Assembly (NCBI GenBank): GCA_021405325.1
Contig: QWII01000126.1
Span: 6,072 to 70,071 of the forward strand
From: Caldilinea sp. CFX5
GTDB lineage: Bacteria; Chloroflexota; Anaerolineae; Caldilineales; Caldilineaceae
Direction of reading: 5' to 3'
Length of the DNA stretch: 64,000 nt
A program made the translations under genes and the position numbers. The first letter of the stretch is position 1. The number at the start of each line of letters is the position of its first letter. Of the stretch, positions 42,260 through 50,302 are shown in pieces. A model generated the notes under the pieces. The model worked only from the letters and a program-made list of their open reading frames with translations. It was not told the DNA's origin and did not search any database.

Positions 42260-42390
42260 CCGGATCCCCCTATCGTTTCGATGGTAGGGTGCAGAGCCGT
42301 AGCCTTTGGGTTGCGGCTCTAGCTGTTTTATCCGCCAATGGCGCCATTGGGGGAATCCTCGCCGCTGGACCAATCCCTGTTGCAACCTCA
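42260..42390 (+). promoter_or_regulatory. Structured 5' leader, possible riboswitch
   Basis: Just past the promoter the leader can fold into a branched structure. GGAT (about 42262) pairs with ATCC (about 42331). It closes one hairpin CCCTATC/GGTAGGG and one AGAGCCG/CGGCTCT, separated by short joints, and CCAATGGCGCCATTGG follows. It is not a clear match to any riboswitch class I can recall. Its position ahead of a MoaD-like and tungsten-enzyme gene set suggests control by a cofactor or metal, but this is inference. Confidence 0.4.
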
Positions 42391-42418
42391 TGAAAATATT
42401 GTCAAAGGAGCGTAAATC

Positions 42419-42751
42419 ATGGTACTGACGCTTTTACAGATCGATTTTCCGGCGAACGGCCCGTGGGGGGACGCAATGGCTGCGGCCTATAGCGGACTCG
42501 CCGCTGTCATTGCTGAGACGCCGGGCCTGCTCTGGAAAATTTGGACTGAAGATGAAGCCACCCGCTGCACCGGCGGCATCTACCTCTTTGTGGATCGCCC
42601 CTCAGCGGAAGCCTACCTGGCTATTCATACGGCCCGGCTAGCTTCGTTTGGCATCACGGAGATTCGCGCCAAACTCTTTGCCGTCAACGCCCCGCTGACG
42701 GCCGTCACCCGCGGCGCGCCGATCACTGCTGATCTCCTTGCCGCTGGATGA
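42419..42751 (+). CDS. YdhR-family putative monooxygenase
   Basis: A 110-residue small alpha+beta protein resembling YdhR (dimeric ABM fold): LLQIDFPANGPWGDAMAAAY, GLLWKIWTEDEATRCTGGIYLFVDRPSAEAYL, and FGITEIRAKLFAVN. YdhR members are weakly characterised and thought to act on aromatic or lipid compounds. AAAGGAG precedes the ATG. It leads the group with the MoaD-like and aldehyde oxidoreductase genes. Confidence 0.8.
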   Translation: MVLTLLQIDFPANGPWGDAMAAAYSGLAAVIAETPGLLWKIWTEDEATRCTGGIYLFVDRPSAEAYLAIHTARLASFGITEIRAKLFAVNAPLTAVTRGAPITADLLAAG

Positions 42752-42916
42752 ATCAGCGTCAAAGTAGTTGCGTAAGACCTACTTAACTTTAGCAGAACGA
42801 AAACTTTGTGCTACAATAGCCGACACACTGCCATCGTTTGTAACTGTTCAAGATTATACGCCGGCCACCCTGCCCTGAACAGCTACGACCCTTTTTCCAT
42901 TCATGCAACAAGCGCT

Positions 42917-43147
42917 ATGCAAATCAATGTCACCTTGGTTGGTTCCTTGCGCGATAAATTGCCCAAGGCTGCCAAAGGCAAAACGACCCTCCTGTTGCCC
43001 GACGACGCCACCGTGGCCGATGCCATTGCCCAGCTTGGCCTGAGCGGCACCGTTGCGGCCGGCATTAGCGGTATTGCCGTTGACCACAGCCACCGCCTGC
43101 AACCGGGTGACGAATTACAACTCTTTCGCCAACTGGGCGGCGGCTAA
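42917..43147 (+). CDS. MoaD/ThiS-like sulfur carrier protein
   Basis: A 76-residue ubiquitin-like protein ending in Gly-Gly-Gly (LFRQLGGG), with VTLVGSLRDKLPKAAKGKTTLLLPDDATVADAIAQL in front. Such carriers give sulfur to molybdopterin or tungstopterin through a C-terminal thiocarboxylate. I use ATG 42917, the start of the fold, though the ribosome-binding site is weak. It lies 95 bp before a tungsten aldehyde oxidoreductase, so a dedicated cofactor role is likely. Confidence 0.85.
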   Translation: MQINVTLVGSLRDKLPKAAKGKTTLLLPDDATVADAIAQLGLSGTVAAGISGIAVDHSHRLQPGDELQLFRQLGGG

Positions 43148-43149
43148 AC

Positions 43150-43222
43150 TCAAAGGATGAAGGATGAAGCGTGAAAGAGCGCGATTTTCATCCTTCATCC
43201 CTCATCCTTCATCCTTAACCAG
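43150..43222. repeat. Heptamer palindrome (AGGATGA)
   Basis: AGGATGA repeats at 43153-43175 face TCATCCT repeats at 43185-43222 around GCGTGAAAGAGCGCG. It has the same architecture as the octamer arrays but a 7-base unit. It lies in the gap between the MoaD-like and AOR genes. Confidence 0.7.
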
Positions 43223-43242
43223 TCAAGAGAAAGGAGCATCTT

Positions 43243-45183
43243 ATGGCACTCGGCTACGCAGGAAAAATTCTGCATGTCAATCTGACCACCGGCGATCTCA
43301 CGGTGGAGACGCCGCCGGAAAGCTTCTACCGCCAGTATATGGGGGGCAGTGCGCTTAACATGCACTATATCCTGCGCAATATGAAGGCTGGGGTAGACCC
43401 ACTGGGGCCGGATAACATGCTCTGTCTCTCACTGGGCGTCACCACCGGCGCCGCGGTCTCCGGTCAGAGCCGCATGACCGCCACCGCCAAAAGCCCGCTC
43501 ACCGGCGCCATTGGCGACGCCCAGGCCGGCGGCTTCTTCCCGGCCGAGATGAAATTTGCCGGCTTTGACGCCTTTATCATCACCGGCCAGTCGCCCAAAC
43601 CAGTTTATCTCTGGGTGCATGATGGTGAGTACGAATTGCGCGACGCCAGTCACCTCTGGGGCAAGGTTACGGGTGAAGTAGACCATATCCTCAAAGCTGA
43701 GTTGGGCGACGACGCCATTGAAATCGCCCAGTGTGGCCCGGCGGGCGAAAATGGCGTGCGCTTTGCTGCCATTATGAACATGAGTAACCGCGCCAATGGC
43801 CGCACCGGCATGGGCGCGGTGATGGGGAGCAAGAAGCTCAAGGCGGTGGTCGTGCGCGGCAAGAATGGGAAGCGCGCCTACGCCGTGGCCGATAAGAAAA
43901 CGCTCAATGAAATCGCCCGTAAAGGTGCCAAAGCGCTGCCCACCTCCGACGCCGCTGGTCTGGCCAAATATGGCACGGCGGAAACCACGGGTGTCCAACA
44001 GGCGGTCGGTATGTTGCCCTCCTTCAACTTCAACAGCGGCGTCTTTGCCGGCTGGGAAAAGATCGACGGCGTGACCATGTATGACACCATTCTCGACGGC
44101 GCAGAGACTGATGAGCAGGACCGCAAGGGTCGCGACACCTGCTACAGTTGCACCGTGCGCTGCAAACGGGTCGTGCGCATTGACGAAGGCCCCTACAAGG
44201 TCGATCCCTACTACGGCGGCCCCGAATATGAGACCACCTCGACCTTTGGCAACTACTGCGGCATTGACGACCTCGCCGCGGTCGCCTATGCCAATCAGTT
44301 GTGCAACATGTATGGCATGGATACCATCTCCTGTGGCGCCACCATTGCCTGGGCGATGGAGTGCTGGGCCAACGGCAAGCTCACCGCCGCCGACACCGGT
44401 GGTCTTGAGTTGAGCTATGGCAACGCGGCGGCAATGGTGACGATGACCGAACAGATCGCCAAGGGCGAAGGCTTTGGCAAAATCCTGGCGTTAGGTTCTG
44501 CCCAGGCCGCCCAGGTGATTGGCCGTGACACCGCAGACTATCTCATCACCAGCAAGGGGCAGGAAGCGCCGGCCCACATGCCGCAAATGAAATGCAGCCT
44601 CTCGCTTATCTACGCCGTCAACCCCTTTGGCGCTGACCACCAGAGCAGTGAACACGATCCTTGCTACGAAGGGCAAGCCGTGGCCTACCCCAAACGACTA
44701 GGCGACATCGGCTTGAGCAAGCCGCAGCCGGTGCGCTCGCTGGGGCCGGAAAAGGTTGAATTTGCCCGCGTCACCCAGTACAGCTACAGCGCGCTTGATA
44801 GCGTCAACGTCTGTCAATTTGTCTATGGCCCGGCCTGGCAGCTTTACGACATGGAAGATTTACAGCAGATGGTCAACGCCGTCACCGGTTGGGATGTGAC
44901 CATCGCCGAGTTGCAAGCGGTGGGCGAACGGCGGCTGAACATGCTGCGCGCCTTTAACGCCCGTGAAGGCATCGACCGCCGCCAGGACAAATTGCCCGAA
45001 AAGATGTTCAAAAAGGCGCTCATCGGTGGCCCCAGCGATGGTATCAAGGTGGACAAGGCCGAATGGGAAGCCGCTCTCGATGAATACTACCGCCAGAACG
45101 ACTGGGATGAAAACGGCGTCCCCAGTCGCGCCAAGTTGACGGCGCTGGGGCTTGGTTGGGTGGCGGATCAACTGCCGGCGTAA
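43243..45183 (+). CDS. aor: Tungsten-containing aldehyde:ferredoxin oxidoreductase
   Basis: A 646-residue AOR-family enzyme. N-terminal segments GYAGKILHVNLTTGDL and GQSRMTATAKSPLTGAIGDAQAGG (pterin binding), AIMNMSNRANGRTGMGAVMGSKKLKAVVVRG, and the iron-sulfur cysteines in DTCYSCTVRC are all characteristic. It oxidises aldehydes to acids and reduces ferredoxin, using a tungsten or molybdenum bis-pterin. The length is normal. AAAGGAG precedes the start. The MoaD-like gene upstream fits cofactor supply. A 33-bp palindrome follows. Confidence 0.92.
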   Translation: MALGYAGKILHVNLTTGDLTVETPPESFYRQYMGGSALNMHYILRNMKAGVDPLGPDNMLCLSLGVTTGAAVSGQSRMTATAKSPLTGAIGDAQAGGFFPAEMKFAGFDAFIITGQSPKPVYLWVHDGEYELRDASHLWGKVTGEVDHILKAELGDDAIEIAQCGPAGENGVRFAAIMNMSNRANGRTGMGAVMGSKKLKAVVVRGKNGKRAYAVADKKTLNEIARKGAKALPTSDAAGLAKYGTAETTGVQQAVGMLPSFNFNSGVFAGWEKIDGVTMYDTILDGAETDEQDRKGRDTCYSCTVRCKRVVRIDEGPYKVDPYYGGPEYETTSTFGNYCGIDDLAAVAYANQLCNMYGMDTISCGATIAWAMECWANGKLTAADTGGLELSYGNAAAMVTMTEQIAKGEGFGKILALGSAQAAQVIGRDTADYLITSKGQEAPAHMPQMKCSLSLIYAVNPFGADHQSSEHDPCYEGQAVAYPKRLGDIGLSKPQPVRSLGPEKVEFARVTQYSYSALDSVNVCQFVYGPAWQLYDMEDLQQMVNAVTGWDVTIAELQAVGERRLNMLRAFNAREGIDRRQDKLPEKMFKKALIGGPSDGIKVDKAEWEAALDEYYRQNDWDENGVPSRAKLTALGLGWVADQLPA

Positions 45184-45196
45184 CGTTTACCCAAAT

Positions 45197-45269
45197 TAAC
45201 TACAACGAATTGGGGGATCAACGAATTGGCGCGTACCCAATTCGTTGATCCCCCAATTCGTTGTAGTTA
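45197..45269. terminator. 33-bp perfect palindrome behind AOR
   Basis: Arms 45197-45229 and 45237-45269 pair perfectly with a 7-nt loop. It lies 14 bp past the AOR stop and about 95 bp before the next start. It probably ends the AOR transcript, but such length and perfection also suggest recent origin or mobility. Confidence 0.6.
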
Positions 45270-45364
45270 TCCGATGCGCGGTAGAATAGCGATGACACGC
45301 AGGAGAAGCTTGTTTGCTCTTGCACCCTGGTTCGGGTGTACAACGCCCTTGGAAGGAGACGACA

Positions 45365-46315
45365 ATGGCAGAAAATCCTAAAACGCAAGTGGTTGATCAC
45401 CCGGCACCCGCCATTCCCGTGAAGGGCCATGCGTCGTGGTCAACGCCGGCCCATCCGCTGGAAGTGAATGGCTTTCATACCGAAATCGGCCTTGCGTCCC
45501 CCGGCGACGCATCCCCCGGCGACGCATCCCCCGGCGACTTTGTGTCGGCAGAGGAGTTCCTGGCCCACTACAGCGAACATCCCGATTTTACTTATGAATG
45601 GAACAACGGCATCTTGGAGGAGAAGCCTGTGCCAACGATTGGTCAATTTAAGCTCTACCGCTGGTTTCTCCAAATTCTGGCCTGCTACCTGGAAGTGAAC
45701 CACTTTGCCGAATCGGCCATGTTTGAATTTCTGGCGCAAATGAAATTGCCGAATAAAAGTGTAAAACGCAAGCCCGACCTGTTGGTGGTGCGCCACGACA
45801 ACCGCAACCCGTTGCACGACGATGATAGCTCGTACAGTGGCGTCTGTGATCTTTGTGTGGAACTGTTGTCCACATCGAGTGAGAAAGAGATTGATCGCGA
45901 TATCAAGGACAAAAAGGCCGAGTACGCCGCCGCCGGCATTCGCGAATATTTTATCCTGGATCACACGGGCGAGTATATGGAGTTCTACCGGCTAGGCGCT
46001 AACGGCGAATATGAAGCCGTGCAACCGGACGCTGACGGCATTGTGCGGTCAGACGTGCTGCCCGGTTTTCAATTCCGCTGGGGTGATCTTTACCGCCGAC
46101 CGCCCTTGAATGAATTGGTGGAAGATCCCATTTATAACCAGTTTGTCATTCCCAATTATCAACTGCTCAAAAGCTATGCCGAAGAAGAACGCCAGCGCGC
46201 CGACGATGCTGAACAACTAGCCCAACAAGCCACCCAACGGGCCGCGGCGGCCGAACAATTGTTGGCGCTCTATGCCGAACAGTTGCGCGCCTTGGGTATC
46301 GAGCCGAAAGCCTGA
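45365..46315 (+). CDS. Uma2-family (DUF820) PD-(D/E)XK endonuclease
   Basis: A 316-residue protein. The central PD-(D/E)XK nuclease fold (about 65-235) shows MKLPNKSVKRKPDLLVV, CDLCVELLSTSSEKEIDRDIKDKKAEYAAAGIREYFILDH, the Uma2 hallmark. The C-terminus is a coiled-coil (EEERQRADDAEQLAQQATQRAAAAEQ). A three-fold SPGDA repeat (15-bp tandem DNA repeat, about 45499-45540) lies in the N-terminal part. The start at 45365 has AAGGAG upstream. Uma2 genes are common in this kind of genome and their role is unclear. Confidence 0.82.
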   Translation: MAENPKTQVVDHPAPAIPVKGHASWSTPAHPLEVNGFHTEIGLASPGDASPGDASPGDFVSAEEFLAHYSEHPDFTYEWNNGILEEKPVPTIGQFKLYRWFLQILACYLEVNHFAESAMFEFLAQMKLPNKSVKRKPDLLVVRHDNRNPLHDDDSSYSGVCDLCVELLSTSSEKEIDRDIKDKKAEYAAAGIREYFILDHTGEYMEFYRLGANGEYEAVQPDADGIVRSDVLPGFQFRWGDLYRRPPLNELVEDPIYNQFVIPNYQLLKSYAEEERQRADDAEQLAQQATQRAAAAEQLLALYAEQLRALGIEPKA

Positions 46316-46329
46316 TGAAGCCAGCGGAA

Positions 46330-46670
46330 TACGCACAGTCTGAATCATGAGAGTAACCATAGGAAAGACTTATGAAGGTTAGGAAAATAAACCGGTAATC
46401 GTAGTAATCGTAGGTGCGGTTTGTAACCGCACGGTTCTCAGGGAACAAGTGCGGTTACAAACCGATTACCGAAACAAATTTTTAACTCCCATCAGTCTTC
46501 CCCCAGCGCCGCAAAGACTAATGAAGGGTAGCGAATTGTTTCGGTAATCCTTGGAACTTGTCACGCCGGCGGCGATGACCTACAGGAACTTGTCACGCCG
46601 GCGGCGATGACCTACAGTTACCGATTTGTTTTCGTAATGTTCATTAGTCTTTACTACGGTTACTCTGTTA
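46330..46670. repeat. Composite dispersed repeat, copy 2
   Basis: A gene-free stretch holding the same blocks as 7512-7739. These are the GTGCGGTT inverted repeat (46410-46470), TTACCGAAACAAATT, and a CAGTCTT...AAAGACT stretch. Two tandem copies of GGAACTTGTCACGCCGGCGG (about 46561 and 46588) and TACCGATTTGTTTTCGTAAT (about 46620) follow. Order and orientation differ from copy 1, so the blocks move or duplicate separately. Confidence 0.7.
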
Positions 46671-46736
46671 AGACTTGTGTAACAGCGCGATAATAGATGT
46701 AGCAAACATGAAAAATGACCGGGAAAGGAGCGCGCA

Positions 46737-47564
46737 ATGACGTTACGGATTGCAGCTTGTCAGATGAATTCGCAGGGCGATAAGGATCGCAACCTGGCGA
46801 CGGCGGAACGGTTGATCGATGAGGCGGCGCACCAGGGAGCGCAGATGGTCGGGCTGCCGGAAATGTTCAACTTGTTGGCCGATGATGAGGCGACAGTAGC
46901 CGGGGCGGAAGGCGAGGATGGGCCGACAAGTCAACTGTTGCGACAGAAAGCGCGCCAGCATCAAATCTACCTCCACGGCGGCAGCATTCCCACCGTCATC
47001 CCCGGCAGTGACCGCATCGGCAACACCACCTTTGTCTTTGATCCGGAGGGGGCGATCATTGCTCGTTACCAAAAGATTCATCTCTTTGACATCCACATTG
47101 AAGGGCAGAAGAACTACAAAGAATCCGCCCGTGTGGCCCCCGGTGATGAGATGGTGACCTTTGAAACCGAGCAGGGCAACTTTGGCCTGACGATCTGTTA
47201 TGATATCCGCTTTCCGGAACTCTACCGCGCCTTGACGCTGGCCGGCGCACGGGTCATCTTTCACCCGGCGGCCTTCACCCTCTACACCGGCAAAGACCAC
47301 TGGGAGACGCTGATTCGCGCCCGCGCGATTGAGAATCAAGTCTACATGGTCTCACCGGCGCAGATCGGCAGCCACGGCAATGGGAAACAGTGCTTTGGCA
47401 ACACCATGATTGTGGACCCCTGGGGCACCGTCCTCGCTCGTGCGCCCGAACGAGAGTGTGTGGTGGTGGCCGCGGTCGATTACGCCACGCAGGATAAAGT
47501 GCGTGCCGAATTGCCCTCCTTAAAGCACCGACGACCGGATGTGTATGATCCCCAAAAACGATAA
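46737..47564 (+). CDS. Carbon-nitrogen hydrolase (nitrilase superfamily)
   Basis: A 275-residue amidase of the Nit2/omega-amidase type. The Glu-Lys-Cys triad is visible: Glu in VGLPEMFN, Lys in RYQKIHLFD, Cys in GLTICYDIRFPELYR. Further RARAIENQVYMVSPAQIG and MIVDPWGTVLARAPERE are typical. It cleaves a small amide, possibly alpha-ketoglutaramate. GGAAAGGAG precedes the ATG. Confidence 0.9.
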   Translation: MTLRIAACQMNSQGDKDRNLATAERLIDEAAHQGAQMVGLPEMFNLLADDEATVAGAEGEDGPTSQLLRQKARQHQIYLHGGSIPTVIPGSDRIGNTTFVFDPEGAIIARYQKIHLFDIHIEGQKNYKESARVAPGDEMVTFETEQGNFGLTICYDIRFPELYRALTLAGARVIFHPAAFTLYTGKDHWETLIRARAIENQVYMVSPAQIGSHGNGKQCFGNTMIVDPWGTVLARAPERECVVVAAVDYATQDKVRAELPSLKHRRPDVYDPQKR

Positions 47565-47618
47565 CGCGTGGCGATCTGGTTATAGAGCTGCACCTGGATA
47601 AGCCCAAAGCAGAGAAGT

Positions 47619-47674
47619 TTACACGGATAGGGAGAAACACTGTTTTTTATCCGAGCTTCTTCCTATCCGTGTAA
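47619..47674. terminator. TACACGGATAGG hairpin behind nitrilase
   Basis: TTACACGGATAGG (47619-47631) pairs with CCTATCCGTGTAA (47662-47674). It lies between the convergent nitrilase and enolase-superfamily genes. Relatives occur near 9735 and 30559. Confidence 0.55.
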
Positions 47675-47692
47675 GCTATGCCTTCGCCGCTC

Positions 47693-48844
47693 CTATCCGC
47701 GCACCATATAGCCATTTTCTGTGACGGCGCGATGGAAGATCGCCTCATCCAGGGTCATACCGAAGCCGGCGGTGGCGGGTACGCTGACCTGACCCTCTTC
47801 AATGACATAGCCGGGGGCGTCGATCCCAGGTGTGCTGGCCTCATCCCATTCGGCAAAGGTGAAGCCCGTCACCGCGGCGGCCAGATGGGGCGCGGTGTAA
47901 TTGCCGATATGACCGCCGTAATGATGGGGCGCAGTGCGCACGCCCCAGGCATCCAATTGTTGACCGAGCGCTAGCCATTGGGTAAAGCTGTGGCTGTGAA
48001 TGTCATATTGAATGACCTCGACCAGCCCTTCCCGCGCCCAGTCGAGGAGCAGCGGGGCGGCCCAGCCTTCGCCGTCGGCAATCAGAGTGGCGATACCCTC
48101 CGCTTGTAACCACGCTTTCAGGTCGCGGTAGAGAACCGGGTCTTCGTGAAAGGCTTCTTCCATCCAGAAGACATTGGCTGCGGCGGTTTCGCCCAACACT
48201 CGCTTGGTCAGGTTCAAATTGTAGCCATTGTTGGCGTCAATCATGATTTTGCCGCTGGGGCCGGTCACCGCGCACACGCCGTGGATGATGGCAATGTCAC
48301 GCTGGGTGCCGGCTTCCAGCGGTAGATGCCGCGCGCCACGCCCGACCTTGATCTTAAAATGGCGGTGGCCGCGGGCGTACCCCTGCTGCGCTTCGTCGGT
48401 CAGCAACGCCACGCCTTCGTCTTGATCGGCTAAATGTAGATCATCGAAATAGAGCGAGGTGTCATAACAGGGGACGCGCAACGCCGCCGGTGCATCTTTG
48501 CCCACATAGCCCGCCGCCACTTGATAAACGGGTTGTCCCAATTGCTTACCCACCAGATCCCAGAGCGGGAAATCAAAGGGACGTCCCAACACCGTGCTGC
48601 CCTGCCCAGGGAGAAACAATTCCGCCAACGAATGACCGATAATGCGCTGGGCATCCTGTGCTGTGGCCCGTGAATGACCAATGCCACTGCTGCCGTCATC
48701 CAGTGTCAAGCGCGCAAATGGTACCCGCACGGTCAAGCCATGTTCACCCAACCGGGCGTTGCAACCGGCGTGACGTGGCCGTTGGCCCTCCAGTATCGCC
48801 CATTCAACAGCAACTACTTTGCGACTGAGAACTTGTCCATTCAT
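47693..48844 (-). CDS. Enolase-superfamily enzyme (mandelate racemase/muconate lactonizing group)
   Basis: A 383-residue acid-sugar dehydratase or racemase candidate. The barrel acid/base and metal sites are visible: KIKVGRG (catalytic Lys-x-Lys), MIDANNGYN (Asp), WMEEAF (Glu), LIADGEGW (Asp-Glu) and a C-terminal TAPHHYGGHIGNYTAPH. The substrate is unknown. It is one of three related enzymes in this window (also 54512-55657 and 58511-59662), which suggests catabolism of several sugar acids. Confidence 0.85.
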   Translation of the reverse strand: MNGQVLSRKVVAVEWAILEGQRPRHAGCNARLGEHGLTVRVPFARLTLDDGSSGIGHSRATAQDAQRIIGHSLAELFLPGQGSTVLGRPFDFPLWDLVGKQLGQPVYQVAAGYVGKDAPAALRVPCYDTSLYFDDLHLADQDEGVALLTDEAQQGYARGHRHFKIKVGRGARHLPLEAGTQRDIAIIHGVCAVTGPSGKIMIDANNGYNLNLTKRVLGETAAANVFWMEEAFHEDPVLYRDLKAWLQAEGIATLIADGEGWAAPLLLDWAREGLVEVIQYDIHSHSFTQWLALGQQLDAWGVRTAPHHYGGHIGNYTAPHLAAAVTGFTFAEWDEASTPGIDAPGYVIEEGQVSVPATAGFGMTLDEAIFHRAVTENGYMVRG

Positions 48845-48892
48845 GATGTATTCTCTTTCTATTCAACCGAAACCCAGGAGCAGGTAAGGACC

Positions 48893-49075
48893 AGTGTGGT
48901 TTTCGTAGCCATCGACCTCAAGTCGGGGGCTTTCAGGAAACCAAGAGGGATAGTCTGTCATTCTGAAAGAATCTCTAGGGCAAAATACCGCAGAGATTCT
49001 TTCAGAATGACAGGCGGGTCTTGCAGGTTTTCCGATGCCATTTCTTCTCTTGATGCCGACGGCTACGGAAACCAT
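48893..49075. repeat. Nested palindromic element
   Basis: The inner hairpin GTCATTCTGAAAGAATCTCT pairs with AGAGATTCTTTCAGAATGAC (about 48958-49012) and lies inside an outer imperfect inverted repeat (TGGTTTTCGTAGCCATCG with CGACGGCTACGGAAACCA). It occupies most of the 438-bp gap, which has no gene. It has the look of a small non-autonomous transposable element. Confidence 0.6.
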
Positions 49076-49204
49076 ATCGACCCCTACCACACCCCTGAGA
49101 TTTTTACAGGTTAAAAATTGCTGATGCCATCATAACAAAGCGATAAGCAGTAGCACAACTACCGAAAACGATCACCGCCTCCTGTAGGTAGGCAAAAAAG
49201 CCGG

Positions 49205-49233
49205 TTGACCCGCCGCGCAATGTGCGTTACACT
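49205..49233 (+). promoter_or_regulatory. Sigma70 promoter of the deacylase-esterase operon
   Basis: TTGACC (49205-49210), 17 bp, TACACT (49228-49233), about 50 bp before the deacylase start. Confidence 0.6.
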
Positions 49234-49282
49234 GGGGTGACACGGACATTCATTTGCTTCAACAAAGGGTAGGCAACGGATC

Positions 49283-50302
49283 ATGACCCAACCTCACATT
49301 ATCCACAATCCAACAACGATCGACTTTGACCGTCCCGGCAAGACGCTCTATGAAGTGGCCTTTCATTATGACGGCACTTGGGGTAATGCCCTGGTGCCGC
49401 TGGCGGTAATCAACGGCACAGCCGGCCCTGGTCCCGGCGTGGCCTGTTTTGGCGGCACCCATGGCAATGAGTATGAAGGGCAGATGGCCGTCTGGCGCCT
49501 GCTCCATGAACTTAACCCCGCCGAAATCAGCGGGCGGGTGCTGCTTATGCCGCGGCTCAACACGCCGGCCTGTATCAGCGGCACGCGCGAATCGCAAATC
49601 GATGGCGTTAATATGAATCGCGCCTTTCCCGGCGATCCCCGTGGTACAATCACTTATCGCATTGCCGACTTTGTCACAACCCATATTCTGCCACGGGTGG
49701 ATGTTGTGTTAGATATTCATGCGGCTGGTCGCGGCGGCCATTTCCCCTTTTGCTCCTCGTTTCATCTGGTGCCTGACCCCAAACAATATGCCGAGATGAA
49801 GACGGTCGCTGCGCTCTTTGACACACCGTTCATCTTTATCTATTCCAGCGAGATGGCGCGCGGCCTGTTGACCGACCAGGCCGAAGCAATGGGCAAAATC
49901 ACCATCGGCGGCGAGTTCGGCCATTCGGAAGCTGTCTCGGAACGGGGCTTGCAACATGCCTATGAGGGCATCAAAAATGTCCTGCGTCATTATAAGATGT
50001 TGCCGGGAGAGATTGTGAAAGTGGATCCTGCCCGTGGCACGCCCCCCAAACTGGTCTCCGCCATTCATCTGGATGAGTACATTCCCGCACCGAACACCGG
50101 TGTCTATGCGCCGTTGCTGGAAGTAGGCGCGGCGGTAGAGGGGGGACAGTTAGTCGGCTGGCTCTATGATTTCGAGCGGCTGGGCGAAGCGCCGCTAGAA
50201 GTGCGTGCGCCCCGCCGCGGCTATATCTTGTTGCAACCCTTCCAGGCGCCAATCAAAAAAGGGGATACCATGCTGGTAATCGCCCAGGAGGTCATCGACT
50301 AA
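49283..50302 (+). CDS. Succinylglutamate desuccinylase/aspartoacylase-family deacylase
   Basis: A 339-residue zinc carboxypeptidase-like protein. The metal site HGNEYEG (His and Glu), RAFPGDPRGTITYRIADFVTTHI and DVVLDIHAAGRGGHFPF (second His) are typical of the AstE/DoeB group, which removes N-acyl groups from amino acids. It could act on N-acetyl-diaminobutyrate as in ectoine degradation, but no other ectoine gene is seen. Its stop overlaps the next start by a base (TAATG). Confidence 0.83.
   Translation: MTQPHIIHNPTTIDFDRPGKTLYEVAFHYDGTWGNALVPLAVINGTAGPGPGVACFGGTHGNEYEGQMAVWRLLHELNPAEISGRVLLMPRLNTPACISGTRESQIDGVNMNRAFPGDPRGTITYRIADFVTTHILPRVDVVLDIHAAGRGGHFPFCSSFHLVPDPKQYAEMKTVAALFDTPFIFIYSSEMARGLLTDQAEAMGKITIGGEFGHSEAVSERGLQHAYEGIKNVLRHYKMLPGEIVKVDPARGTPPKLVSAIHLDEYIPAPNTGVYAPLLEVGAAVEGGQLVGWLYDFERLGEAPLEVRAPRRGYILLQPFQAPIKKGDTMLVIAQEVID

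Noticed and set aside
42806..42916. 37-residue extension of the MoaD-like protein.
   Set aside because: The ubiquitin-like fold begins at ATG 42917; the extension is Cys/His-rich and unlike the family.
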